In this document: positions 34,375 through 43,519 of the stretch, one piece after another
How the letters are laid out: each line of letters opens with the position of its first letter
Position numbering within the stretch: the first letter of the stretch is position 1
Origin: Paracoccus stylophorae
GTDB taxonomy: Bacteria > Pseudomonadota > Alphaproteobacteria > Rhodobacterales > Rhodobacteraceae
Reading direction: 5' to 3'
Assembly (NCBI RefSeq): GCF_028553765.1
Contig: NZ_CP067134.1
Span: forward strand, 2,337,001 to 2,401,000
Length of the DNA stretch: 64,000 nucleotides
Made by a program: the position numbers and the translations under genes
Notes under the pieces: generated by a model
Database searches by the model: none
What the model saw: only the letters and a program-made list of their open reading frames with translations
What the model was told of the DNA's origin: nothing

Positions 34375-34376
34375 AC

Positions 34377-36857
34377 ATGGCCGGAACGAAGAAACCCAAA
34401 ACCGTCCCGGCGACGCCTTGGCCCGCAGCACCGGATGCCATCCACCAAGAGGGCACCTGGATCTGGCTACCGCTCAAGGGGGAATGGCGCGACAGCACGG
34501 GTAAGCCGGAAGAACTGGTGCGGCAAAAATTCATTCGCCACCTGTGCGAGAACTACGGCTACGCCCTCGAGCAGATGCGACAGGAAATGCGGATGATCTC
34601 TGGCAGCCGCAGCGCCCGCGCAGACATCGTGATATGGGAGACGCCAGCCAAGGCGGCGGCCGGGCCAGGCGTCTCGCCTGTGCTGGTCATCGAATGCAAG
34701 GCCGAAAGCGTCGAGATCAATCTCCGCGACTACTATCAGGGTGAGAGCTACACCCGGTCGGCCGGCGCGGAGTTCTTCATCGCCACAAACAACCGCTTCA
34801 CCGCCGTCTTCAAGCTCGTACCCGGCGCGCCCGGCGATTTCGTGCAGATCAACGAGATCGCGAAGGCGTCCGACTGGGGCGACGCCAAGCGGATCGAGGA
34901 AATCCGCAGCAAGCTGCGGGTCTTTAATCGCAAGGAATTTCAGGACCTTCTGTTCAAGTGCCACTCGATCCTGCGCGACGTCCACAAGATGGACCCGGGC
35001 CGCGCCTTCGACACCATTTCCAAGATCCTGTTCGTGAAGATGTATGTCGAACGGTCTGGCCTGCATGGCACCTTCACCGTCGATTTCCTCGACCGGCGCG
35101 CATCGACGAGACTGCCGACCGACCCTCAGGTTCACGACGGGCTCTTTGAGCAGACGAAGGCCTACTACAAAGCCGACGACCTGTTCTCGGCCACCGACCG
35201 GCTGGAAATTTCCGAGGAAACTTTTCGACGCATCGTGAAGGAGCTTGAGCGCTTCGACTTGTCAAAGACGGGCGACGACATCAAGGGCCTCGCGTTCGAG
35301 AAATTCCTCGGCAACACCTTCCGTGGCGAGCTCGGGCAGTTCTTCACCCCGCGCCCGGTCGTGGACTTCATGGTCAGCATGCTCGACCCGCAGGAGGGCG
35401 AGCTGATCGCCGATCCCGCCGCTGGCTCTGGCGGCTTCCTGATCCGCGCCTTCGAGCACGTGCGCGAGCGCATCTCGGCTGACGTGCAGAAGCAGAAGGA
35501 CAAGGTTCAGGCAGATATCGAGGCGAAGGGCCTTCCGATCGAGGAAGAGGAAAAGCTGATCGACGACGCCTTCGCCAAGCTGAACGAGGAGCTTCTCCCG
35601 TCAGGCGACGACAACAAGCCGATCGACACCCGCGTCGGTCGCCTTGCGTGGAACTGCATCTTCGGCTGCGATGCCGAGCCTCGCGCCGCGCGCACCGCCA
35701 AAATGAACATGATCATGCATGGCGATGGCCATGGCGGGATTCACTACCATGACGGCCTGGTCGACATTAACGGCATCTTCCCAGGCCGCTTCGACATCGT
35801 CATCACCAACCCTCCCTTCGGCTCCAATGTCGGCAGCGACCAGAAGGTCGGCGGCAGCGAAGAAACCCGTGTCCCCAAGGAAACCTCGTACATCAACAGG
35901 TGCGAGAGCCGGTACGGCGAGCCGTGGCGTCAGAGCCACGACGCCATGCAGAAGGCGATGGGCACGAACATCCTCGACCTCTTCGAGATCGGGAAAGGCA
36001 AGAAGAATCGCGCCACCGAGATCGTGTTCGTCGAACGCTGCCTGAATCTGCTGAAGCCGGGCGGGCGGATGGGAATCGTCCTGCCCGACGGCAACCTCAA
36101 CAATCCGTCGCTGACATGGTTGCGACGCTGGTGCGAGGGCAAGGCGCGCATCCTCGGCGTGGTCAGCCTGCCCGAGGAGACGTTCAGCTCGGCCAAGGCC
36201 ACCGTGAAGGCGTCGCTCGTGTTCCTGCGACGGTTCACGGAGGCGGAGGAGACGGCGTGGGAGGCCGCGTGGACAAAGGCGCATGCCGACCACGACGCCA
36301 CCTTCAACGCGCAGCGCGACACCCTCTGCGGTGATCTCGGCCGCAAGGTCGTCACCGCCGAGGAGGCCAAGGTGGAGGATATCCTCACCGAACTGGCGAA
36401 GCTGGGTGTCGAGCGCACCACCCCGGCATGGACGGCAGGACCCGAGCCCGACTATCCGCGCGGCATCGGGTCGACGAAGGTCGGCAAGCCGAAATGGAAC
36501 GGCACGGCGAGCAACGCCAAGGAAGCGACCAAGCTCGAGCGCGACTACATGGCGGCCTTCGATGCGGATACGCAAAAGCGGTCTGACGCCTTCTGGCGCG
36601 AACTGACCGCCGGGCTCCGCGCCATCGACGCGGCACATGATGCCGCCCTCTGGGCAACGGTGCGCGAGGAATTCGATTATCCCGTCTTCGTCGCCGCGCC
36701 GAAATCGGTGGGCATCACCTCGACCGGCGACACCGGGGACAGCGTGCCGAACGAGCTGCCCGCCCTGCTGGAGGCCTATCGCGCCTTCGAGACGTGGGTA
36801 GAGGCCGGGGCCAAACCCGAGGACACGCCGGGTTTTCTCCTGCCCTCCGCTGCCTGA
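34377..36857 (+). CDS. hsdM: Type I-like N6-adenine methylase with N-terminal nuclease-like domain
   Basis: An 826-residue protein. Residues about 45-140 match the N-terminal domain of type I R proteins (HSDR_N), with a PD-(D/E)xK-like set D83 (RADIVIW) and E106-x-K108 (VIECKAE). After a helical linker comes the methylase domain: FFTPRPVVDFMVSML (about 321), ADPAAGSGGFLIRAF for AdoMet, and NPPF (about 478). A long helical C-terminus follows. Nuclease-like plus methylase in one chain, next to hsdS and without a helicase subunit, is closer to type IIG/BcgI-like enzymes than to classic EcoKI. Start ATG 34377 with AAGGAG. Confidence 0.9.
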   Translation: MAGTKKPKTVPATPWPAAPDAIHQEGTWIWLPLKGEWRDSTGKPEELVRQKFIRHLCENYGYALEQMRQEMRMISGSRSARADIVIWETPAKAAAGPGVSPVLVIECKAESVEINLRDYYQGESYTRSAGAEFFIATNNRFTAVFKLVPGAPGDFVQINEIAKASDWGDAKRIEEIRSKLRVFNRKEFQDLLFKCHSILRDVHKMDPGRAFDTISKILFVKMYVERSGLHGTFTVDFLDRRASTRLPTDPQVHDGLFEQTKAYYKADDLFSATDRLEISEETFRRIVKELERFDLSKTGDDIKGLAFEKFLGNTFRGELGQFFTPRPVVDFMVSMLDPQEGELIADPAAGSGGFLIRAFEHVRERISADVQKQKDKVQADIEAKGLPIEEEEKLIDDAFAKLNEELLPSGDDNKPIDTRVGRLAWNCIFGCDAEPRAARTAKMNMIMHGDGHGGIHYHDGLVDINGIFPGRFDIVITNPPFGSNVGSDQKVGGSEETRVPKETSYINRCESRYGEPWRQSHDAMQKAMGTNILDLFEIGKGKKNRATEIVFVERCLNLLKPGGRMGIVLPDGNLNNPSLTWLRRWCEGKARILGVVSLPEETFSSAKATVKASLVFLRRFTEAEETAWEAAWTKAHADHDATFNAQRDTLCGDLGRKVVTAEEAKVEDILTELAKLGVERTTPAWTAGPEPDYPRGIGSTKVGKPKWNGTASNAKEATKLERDYMAAFDADTQKRSDAFWRELTAGLRAIDAAHDAALWATVREEFDYPVFVAAPKSVGITSTGDTGDSVPNELPALLEAYRAFETWVEAGAKPEDTPGFLLPSAA

Positions 36858-37784
36858 TCCGTCAGTGGAGGGCTCTCGAGCCCTGGATCACCGCCGAAGA
36901 CGTCGAGCACCAGCACTCGCACTTCCCGCCTACACCGCTGCGCGAGCTGATGACCCAGCGGCGCGAGGCAGTGGTCGTCACCGACAGCTTCGGCGACTGG
37001 ACGCCGATCACGGTGCACCTGACCGGCGAGATTTCAGCGCGCGACAGGACCGCGCCTTACAAGGGCAGCATGTTCGCGGCGTATCCGGGCGACATCGTGT
37101 TCTCCAAGATCGGTGCGCGCAGCGGCGCCATCGGCATGCTGCCTGCCGAGATCGCGAAGGCGGTCGTCACGCCGGAATTCCCGGTGTTCACCGCCGACCC
37201 CGCGCGGCTGGACGGCGAGTTCGTCAAGCTGGTTCTGCGCACCGGCGGTTTCATCGAAGCCCTGCGACGCAAGGCCAGCGGCACCAGCGGCCGCAAGCGC
37301 ATCACGCCAGAGGCGTTCCAGGACCTGCGCATCCCGCTGCCGCCACTCCCCGAGCAACAGGCCATCGTCGCCGCCTGGCGCGCGGCGCTCGACAAGGCTG
37401 CGTCGCTGGAGCTGGAGGCCGCCGAGACCGAGGCGAAGGCCGCTGAGGCGTTCGAGACCGCGCTCGGCTTCGCACCACCCACCCCGCTTCCCGACCGACC
37501 GGTATTCGTGGCGAACTTCAAGGACATTGATCGCTGGAGCCATGAAGGGATCCTACGCCGACTGGTGGACGGGGGCACGACGCACACATCACCATTTCCG
37601 ATGGTGCAGCTGGGCGACGTCATTGGCGATCTGGAAAACGGCTGGAGCCCCAATTGCCTGAGCAGGCCGGCAGAGCCAGGTGAATGGGGCGTTCTCAAGC
37701 TTGGTGCTGTTTCATTCGGTACGTTCGATGAAAACGAGAACAAAGCGCTTCCGAAGCACTTGAAGCCGCGACCACATCTGGAAG
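36794..37784 (+). pseudogene. hsdS: Specificity subunit HsdS, truncated by IS3-family insertion
   Basis: About 330 residues of a specificity protein remain. The first target recognition domain ends in the diagnostic IPLPPLPEQQAIVAAWRAALDKAASLELEAAE spacer helix, and a second domain begins (VQLGDVIGDLENGWSPNCL) but is cut at 37784 by the element. The frame then reads 12 codons of the IS to a stop at 37822. Sequence after the IS (39106 on) does not resume hsdS, so the distal part is deleted. Start uncertain: GTG 36794 overlaps hsdM, or a non-ATG codon nearer the hsdM stop. The R-M system is probably inactive or has altered specificity. Confidence 0.8.
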
Positions 37785-37837
37785 TGAACCGCTCCGGGTT
37801 TGCCGGAGGCTCCAACTCCTGAGTAGGATGGAGCATC

Positions 37838-38161
37838 ATGAGCAAGACGACGAACAAGTTTTCCCCTGAAGTGCGCGAGCGGGCGGTCCGGCTGGTCCTC
37901 GATAACGAGGGTCAGCATGGCTCGCGTTGGCAGGCGATCATGTCGATTTCAGCGAAGATCGGCTGTTCTGGGCACACCCTGAACGAGTGGGTCAAGAAGG
38001 CCGAGGTCGACAGCGGCAAGCGAGCGGGCGTTTCCAGCGAGATGGCCGAACGGATGAAGGCTTTGGAACGCGAGAACCGCGAACTGCGCCAGGCGAACGA
38101 GATCCTTCGCAAGGCCAGCGCGTATTTTGCGATGGCGGAGCTCGACCGCCGGTCGAAGTGA
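37838..38161 (+). CDS. IS3-family transposase OrfA
   Basis: A 107-residue helix-turn-helix protein ([19 protein letters not shown], then [54 protein letters not shown]) with the leucine-zipper-like end usual for OrfA. It binds the terminal repeats. Its stop overlaps the OrfB start (ATGA), so OrfB may be made by re-initiation or by a frameshift fusion. Confidence 0.93.
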   Translation: MSKTTNKFSPEVRERAVRLVLDNEGQHGSRWQAIMSISAKIGCSGHTLNEWVKKAEVDSGKRAGVSSEMAERMKALERENRELRQANEILRKASAYFAMAELDRRSK

Positions 38162-39066
38162 TGGTGGATTTCATCGATGCGCATCGGAATGCGCACGGGG
38201 TCGAGCCGATCTGCTCAGTGCTGCCGATCGCCCCGTCCACCTATTACGATCATCTGGCCAGGCGGACCGACCCGGCGCGGTTGTCGGATCGGGCGCGCCG
38301 GGACGAGGTTCTGCGTCCTGAGATCCGTCGGGTCTTCGAAGAGAACTGGCAGGTCTACGGCGCTCGCAAGATCTGGCGGCAATTGCGCCGGGAAGACTTC
38401 GACGTGGCCCGTTGCACGGTGGCCAGGCTGATGAGGGTCATGGGTATTCAAGGTGTTATCCGGGGCAAGCCACACCGGACGACGATCCCTGACAAGAAGC
38501 TGCCTTGCCCACTGGACCGCGTGAACCGCCAGTTCCGCGTGCCCGCACCGAACATGCTGTGGGTGTCGGATTTCACCTATGTCGCAACCTGGAAAGGGTT
38601 CGCCTATGTGGCTTTCGTTATCGACGCCTACGCCCGCAGGATTGTCGGCTGGCGCGTCAGCACCTCTCCTCATGCCGGGTTCGTTCTGGATGCCCTCGAA
38701 CAGGCCGTCCACGAACGCCGGCCCACCAAGGGCATGGGTCTGGTCCACCATTCGGACCGTGGATCGCAATACCTGTCCATCAAATACACCGAACGGCTGG
38801 CCGAAGCAGGCATCGAACCCTCGGTCGGCAGCGTTGGCGACAGTTATGACAACGCCTTGGCTGAGACGATCAACGGGCTCTTCAAGGCCGAGGTCATCCA
38901 TCGTCGCGGCCCATGGCGCAGCTTCGAGGCCGTCGAATATGCAACCCTCGAATGGGTCGACTGGTTCAACAACCGACGCCTCCTCGAGCCCATCGGGAAC
39001 GTCCCACCCGCAGAAGCCGAAGCCAACTTCTACGCGGCTCTGGAAACTGAACCCATGGCCGCCTAA
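38161..39066 (+). CDS. IS3-family transposase OrfB (DDE integrase)
   Basis: A 301-residue catalytic part of the transposase. The HTH_21-like N-terminus ([24 protein letters not shown]) is followed by an rve integrase core with the DDE residues visible: D in [10 protein letters not shown] in HHSDRGSQY and E in [13 protein letters not shown]. The frame is intact, so the element may be active. It can also be read as an OrfAB fusion, since the frame stays open upstream to 37927. Confidence 0.93.
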   Translation: MVDFIDAHRNAHGVEPICSVLPIAPSTYYDHLARRTDPARLSDRARRDEVLRPEIRRVFEENWQVYGARKIWRQLRREDFDVARCTVARLMRVMGIQGVIRGKPHRTTIPDKKLPCPLDRVNRQFRVPAPNMLWVSDFTYVATWKGFAYVAFVIDAYARRIVGWRVSTSPHAGFVLDALEQAVHERRPTKGMGLVHHSDRGSQYLSIKYTERLAEAGIEPSVGSVGDSYDNALAETINGLFKAEVIHRRGPWRSFEAVEYATLEWVDWFNNRRLLEPIGNVPPAEAEANFYAALETEPMAA

Positions 39067-39188
39067 CTAAGATCAATCAGCCTCCGGCAAACCCGGAGCG
39101 GTTCAAACCTCCTCAGAAAAGGGCTTTCAAGGCCTAAGCGACGCTGCGTGAATGCAATTTGTCACCCGCGTCGAGACAAGACCGGCTC

Positions 39189-39572
39189 TCAGCCGAAGTG
39201 CGTAGCCTGGTGTTCCCACTCCAGCGGGAACGGCTCCAGTACGCGCGCCAGCGTCACCTCCGGCCCTTGAGCCCCTTCCAGGATTGCCTCGACGATGTCG
39301 GGCGCGAGCAGGGTCAGGCGCAGGACGCGGGTCATGTATGAGGGCGCGATCCCCTCCCGTTCGGCCAATTCGGCGATGGTAGCGAACTCACCCGACTCGA
39401 GCATCCGCTTCCAGCGGAAGGCGCGGGCCAGCGCCTTTGCCAGCGTGTTGTCCGCCTTGCGGTCTGGCCGGACACCATCGGGCAGGTGCATTTCCTTGCG
39501 CCCGCCGCGCTTCACGACGCGGAACGGCACGTGGAGCGTCACCGTCTCGGGGATCGGCGACGCGCGGGTCAC
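39189..39572 (-). CDS. Recombinase-associated HTH protein
   Basis: A 127-residue basic protein from GTG 39572, which overlaps the recombinase stop (GTGA). The middle contains FATIAELAEREGIAPSYMTRVLRLTLLAPDIVEAILEG, a helix-turn-helix of the ParB/KorB style. A gene like this commonly follows DUF2924 and serine recombinase genes. It may be a directionality or accessory factor (inference). It is the left-most gene of prophage B. Confidence 0.65.
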   Translation of the reverse strand: MTRASPIPETVTLHVPFRVVKRGGRKEMHLPDGVRPDRKADNTLAKALARAFRWKRMLESGEFATIAELAEREGIAPSYMTRVLRLTLLAPDIVEAILEGAQGPEVTLARVLEPFPLEWEHQATHFG

Positions 39573-40890
39573 GCCGCTTCTCCGACGACCCCGGCCAGCA
39601 TCTCGCGAGCGAGGCTGCTGAGTCCGTCGATGCGGAGCCCGACGTTGAGTCCGTCCGTGCCTATGTCGACACGCTCGACCAACAGCGCCACAATGCGTGC
39701 CTGTTCGGCGGGGAAGAGTTCGTCCCAAAGCAGGTCGAGCTGCTGCAGGGCCGCGCGGGCGTCGGCCTCGGAGATGTCGTCGACGTGGGCGCGCGCCGCC
39801 TTCCATGTGCCCGCCACGATCTCGGGCTGGCGGAGCACGGCGCGAAGCTGGTCAATAACCGCCGCCTCGATATCGCCCGCGGGCACGCGGCTGACGGGGC
39901 ATGATCCGGCGCCGTGCTTCAGCACAGTCTGGCTGACGTAGTAACGGTACAGCCGCCCGCCCTTGCGGGTGTGGGTCGGCGAGAACGCGGCACTATCGGG
40001 ACCGAACAGCAGCCCCTTCAGCAGCGCGGGCGTCTCGGCGCGGGTGCGGGCGGCCCGCTTGCGGGGGCTCTCCTGCAGGATCGCGTGAACGCGGTCCCAC
40101 GTCTCCCGGTCGATGATGGCGTCGTGCTCGCCGGGATAGCTCTTGCCCTTGTGGACCGCCTCGCCGATATAGGCGCGGTTGCTGAGCATCCGGTACAGGT
40201 ACTTCTTGTCGATCCGGTTGCCGCGCGGCGTGCGGATGCCGCGCTTTGCCACCTCCCGCGCCAGTTCCGTGCAGGACCCGATCTCGAGGAAGCGGGCGAA
40301 GACCCTGCGCACATGCGCAGCGGTTTCTGCGTCGACCACCAGCTTCCGGTTCTCGACCCGATAGCCGTAGGGCGGCACCCCGCCCATCCACATGCCCTTC
40401 TTCCGACTGGCGGCGACCTTGTCCCGGATGCGTTCAGCCGTAACCTCGCGTTCGAACTGGGCGAAACTGAGCAGGATGTTCAACGTTAGCCGCCCCATCG
40501 AGGTCGTGGTGTTGAACGACTGCGTGACAGAGACGAACGTCACGCCGTTCCTGTCGAACACCTCGACCAGCTTGGCGAAGTCGGCGAGCGAGCGGCTGAG
40601 CCGGTCGATCTTGTAGACCACGACCACATCGACCAGCCCGTCCTCGATGTCCACAAGCAGCTGCTTCAGGCCGGGCCGTTCCAGCGTCCCGCCTGAAATG
40701 CCGCCGTCGTCGTACTGATCGCGGACCAGCACCCAGCCCTCGGACCGCTGGCTGGCGATGTACGCCTCGCAGGCCTCGCGCTGGGCGTGGAGGCTGTTGA
40801 ATTCCTGCTCCAGCCCTTCCTCGGAGGATTTCCGGGTGTAGACCGCGCAGCGCAGCTTGCGGACGACCTTCGACTTTTCAGGCAGCTTGG

Positions 40891-40894
<4 letters not shown>
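39569..40894 (-). CDS. Large serine recombinase (prophage B integrase)
   Basis: A 441-residue site-specific recombinase. The resolvase domain has RCAVYTRKSSEEGLEQEFNSL (catalytic serine at about residue 24), DDGGISGGTLERPGL, YKIDRLSRSL and EREVTAERIRDKV. It is followed by a recombinase domain (GMWMGGVPPYGYRVENRKL) and a zinc-ribbon-like section with the YRYYVSQ pattern. Serine integrases of this type catalyse attP x attB integration. It sits between DUF2924 and the HTH protein in an overlapping - strand trio at the left end of prophage B. Confidence 0.93.
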
Positions 40895-41342
<448 letters not shown>

Positions 41343-41346
<4 letters not shown>

Positions 41347-41567
41347 GCATTTCTCCGGTGCGTTGGAGTTGCATGACGGCATTGGTCGGTCGGATAGTGT
41401 AGGCAACGTTCTCCAGTAATGTCAGATACTTCAACCCCATCCCGCATCCGCAACCGAACCAGCCCGAGCGCCAGCAGGCCGCACAACTCGGCGCGGCGCT
41501 CGGCAGCGGTCATCGCCGAAGGGGCGAGCGGATTGGGGCGACGGATGGGACCGGGATCGAACATCAT
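41343..41567 (-). CDS. Small conserved protein upstream of DUF2924
   Basis: A 74-residue protein (two adjacent ATGs, 41567 and 41564) with a core MTAAERRAELCGLLALGLVRLRMRDGVE. A short AERxAEL--LLA-GLxRLR protein often precedes DUF2924 in such modules. Its stop overlaps the DUF2924 start (ATGA), so it is the first gene of the recombinase operon. Function unknown. Confidence 0.6.
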
Positions 41568-41640
41568 GATCCATCGGTGACGCATTGCGCCGCGGCCCGC
41601 GACCTCGGAACGGGTCACCCCACGCGCGATGGGAATGGGT

Positions 41641-41683
41641 GAACCCCTCCGCCCTTGCACCATCGGAATGGGTTGAGGGGTTC
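41641..41683. repeat. Inverted repeat in divergent promoter region
   Basis: GAACCCCTC (41641-41649) and GAGGGGTTC (41675-41683) form a perfect 9-bp inverted repeat between the divergent recombinase operon and the next + strand gene. It is a candidate operator, or part of an att or recombinase-binding region. Confidence 0.4.
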
Positions 41684-41733
41684 AGGCGTTCCCATTATGT
41701 TCATGGCATCCCGCTTGAATCACGAGGCCGCCC

Positions 41734-42444
41734 ATGTCGCTGCAGACGCTCGACCGTACCCAATGGAGTTATGCAGAGGCGCTGGCCCATGTGCAGAATG
41801 TGACGGTCGCGCGGCGCGCAACAGAGGCGGCAAAGGCGCCACTGAGGCCCGTGCCCGCACACAACCACTGGAACCCGCCGCAGGATCCGACGATCGCCTG
41901 GAAGGCGGAGGCGGCAAACGAGTTGCTGGTCGCGCTGCGGGACGGCGATCTCATCGCGCAGGGCCGCTACACCGAGGAGCGCCCGAACGGCTGGGGCTAC
42001 GGCAACAGCAGCGGGTTTGGCCTGCATTCGGGCTATCACACCAGCATCCGGCCCGAGCAGTGGCGGGAGGGCAAGTACCTCTCCGACCGGCTGACGGCGC
42101 GGGACTGGGAATTCATCGACATCCGCATGCCGCGCTTCCTCGTGAAGGCGATCTGGCCGGATTACGTGCCCGAGCCCGTCCGACCGGCGGCGGGCGCGGA
42201 CAAGGTGCCCTACACGACACCCTATCTCGAACTGATGCAGGCAGCGATTGCGAAGTTCGGGATCACGGCCGAGACGCAGGGCAAGAAGGACTGTCTCGTC
42301 GACTGGTTCCTCGAGCAGGAGATCGAGGGCGAGCCGGTGTCGAGGAACCTCGCCGACGCAATGGCCACGCTGATCCGGCTGCCCTCGGCACAGCGTGGTG
42401 GAGCGAAGCGGGTGCTGGGGCCCGATCTGCGGCAGACCGGCTGA
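41734..42444 (+). CDS. Conserved hypothetical protein
   Basis: A 236-residue soluble protein that I do not recognise by family. It begins MSLQTLDRTQWSYAEALAHVQ. Visible features are a WKAEAANELLVALRDGDLIAQGRY block, RPEQWREGKYLSDRLTARDWEFIDIRMPRF, and a C-terminal helical part with KFGITAETQGKKDCLVDWFLEQ. The pattern of a DNA-linked helical end suggests a regulatory or early phage protein, but nothing catalytic is visible. It lies between the recombinase operon and the toxin-antitoxin pair. Confidence 0.65.
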   Translation: MSLQTLDRTQWSYAEALAHVQNVTVARRATEAAKAPLRPVPAHNHWNPPQDPTIAWKAEAANELLVALRDGDLIAQGRYTEERPNGWGYGNSSGFGLHSGYHTSIRPEQWREGKYLSDRLTARDWEFIDIRMPRFLVKAIWPDYVPEPVRPAAGADKVPYTTPYLELMQAAIAKFGITAETQGKKDCLVDWFLEQEIEGEPVSRNLADAMATLIRLPSAQRGGAKRVLGPDLRQTG

Positions 42445-42516
42445 CTCGCGGGATCAACACTGGTCGACATAGCGAATTGACTGGCATATATTGCCAACGC
42501 GCCAATGGAGATGCCG

Positions 42517-42774
42517 ATGCCGACCCGCAATGTCGTCCTGACCGATAGCCAGACCGACCTGATCGAGCGGCTGATCGCCGATGGCCGCTACCAGAATGCG
42601 TCCGAGGCGCTCCGGGCCGGGCTGCGTCTGCTCGAGCGCGAGGAGGCCGAGATGACCGCCTTGCGCGCGCGGCTTGCCGCCGGACTGGAGGAAGCACGCT
42701 CGGGTGCGCTCGCCGAGGGCTCCGGTGAGGACGCGATCCGCAGGGCCTTTGACGCCGCGCGCACTGCGTCCTGA
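42517..42774 (+). CDS. parD: ParD-like antitoxin (type II TA)
   Basis: An 85-residue protein with the ribbon-helix-helix opening MPTRNVVLTDSQTDLIERLIADGRYQNASEALRAGLRLLE characteristic of the ParD/CC2985 family, and a C-terminal toxin-binding tail. Three in-frame ATGs exist (42505, 42511, 42517); the third is chosen because GGAG is six bases upstream and the family usually starts there. Overlaps the toxin gene (TGATG). Probably stabilises the element. Confidence 0.88.
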   Translation: MPTRNVVLTDSQTDLIERLIADGRYQNASEALRAGLRLLEREEAEMTALRARLAAGLEEARSGALAEGSGEDAIRRAFDAARTAS

Positions 42775-43118
42775 TGCCGAAGCCGTGGCGGCTGACGCGG
42801 CAGGCGGAACGGTCGTTCGTCGAGATCGCCCGCTGGACGCTGGAGACCTTCGGGCCGCGCCAGGCCGAGGCCTACGAGGCCGACCTCATCGCCCGCTGCG
42901 CCGCCATCGCCGCGGGTGAGGCACCCTCGCAGGACTGCCGCCGCCTCATCGATCCCGACCTGCCGGAGGACCTGCGCTTCACGCGGGCGGGCCAGCATTT
43001 CATCGTGTTCGTCGAGACGCCGGAACAGGTGATCGTGGTGGACGTACTGCACAGCCGTTCGGACTTGCCGCGCTGGCTGGCGGCACTTGGATCGCGGAAG
43101 GGCCCCGAACAACTCTGA
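42774..43118 (+). CDS. parE: ParE/RelE-type toxin
   Basis: A 114-residue ParE-superfamily protein: WRLTRQAERSFVEIARWTLETFGPRQAEAYEADLIARC, then RRLIDPDLPEDLRFTRAGQHFIVFVETPEQVIVVDVLHSRSDLPRWL. ParE toxins poison gyrase; RelE relatives cut mRNA on the ribosome. This one is nearer ParE by length and the -VDVLHSR-DL motif. Forms a pair with the antitoxin just upstream. Confidence 0.88.
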   Translation: MPKPWRLTRQAERSFVEIARWTLETFGPRQAEAYEADLIARCAAIAAGEAPSQDCRRLIDPDLPEDLRFTRAGQHFIVFVETPEQVIVVDVLHSRSDLPRWLAALGSRKGPEQL

Positions 43119-43519
43119 CAATGGCCAACTTTGAGGGGTGAGCCCACGGCGTCTGCATCCCGAAGGAGGGGGGAACCGTTCACCCTGTTCGCGCAGACGA
43201 GGGGTCACCCCACTGATCGGGTCGGGTCACCAGGAACGCTCCAATAGGGCCATTGTGCCTCTTGGGCTCCACCCATGAACTGACGTATTTCCAATGCCTT
43301 GCCGGAAGGGGTCACCCCTTTCCGCTGAGGCTTCGCGTTACCGGGCGGACCGGTTCCAACGTCGCGAGGGCGCCCTGAAGGGCGGCAGAACCGGGGCTGA
43401 CAACGCCCTCCTTCCGGTTCCGCAGCCCCCGTGTCCGACTGTCTCCGCCACCTCCTGCGCCCCGCCGCATCGGCTCTCTTGCCGACCGGTCCGGATGCGG
43501 CCGTTCCGCGGGGGCGGCG
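43119..43519. other. Intergenic region with GGGGTCACCCC dyads
   Basis: No gene is seen in about 400 bases. It contains GGGGTCACCCC at 43201-43211 and AAGGGGT-C-ACCCCTT at 43306-43320; the same core GGGTCACCCC occurs at 41612-41621. These sit before the large early gene and may be operator sites for a phage regulator. Confidence 0.45.

Larger units (their letters stand above)
37785..39105 (+). mobile_element. IS3-family insertion sequence (about 1.32 kb)
   Basis: Perfect 27-bp terminal inverted repeats occupy 37785-37811 and 39079-39105 (outer end TGAACCGCTCCGGG). Inside are the two overlapping transposase frames typical of IS3. No clear target duplication is seen (AAG left, AAC right), consistent with a deletion of the right flank. 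Confidence 0.93.

Noticed and set aside
37782..39108. Target duplication of the IS3-family element
   Set aside because: Flanks are AAG and AAC, which do not match; a deletion is more likely.
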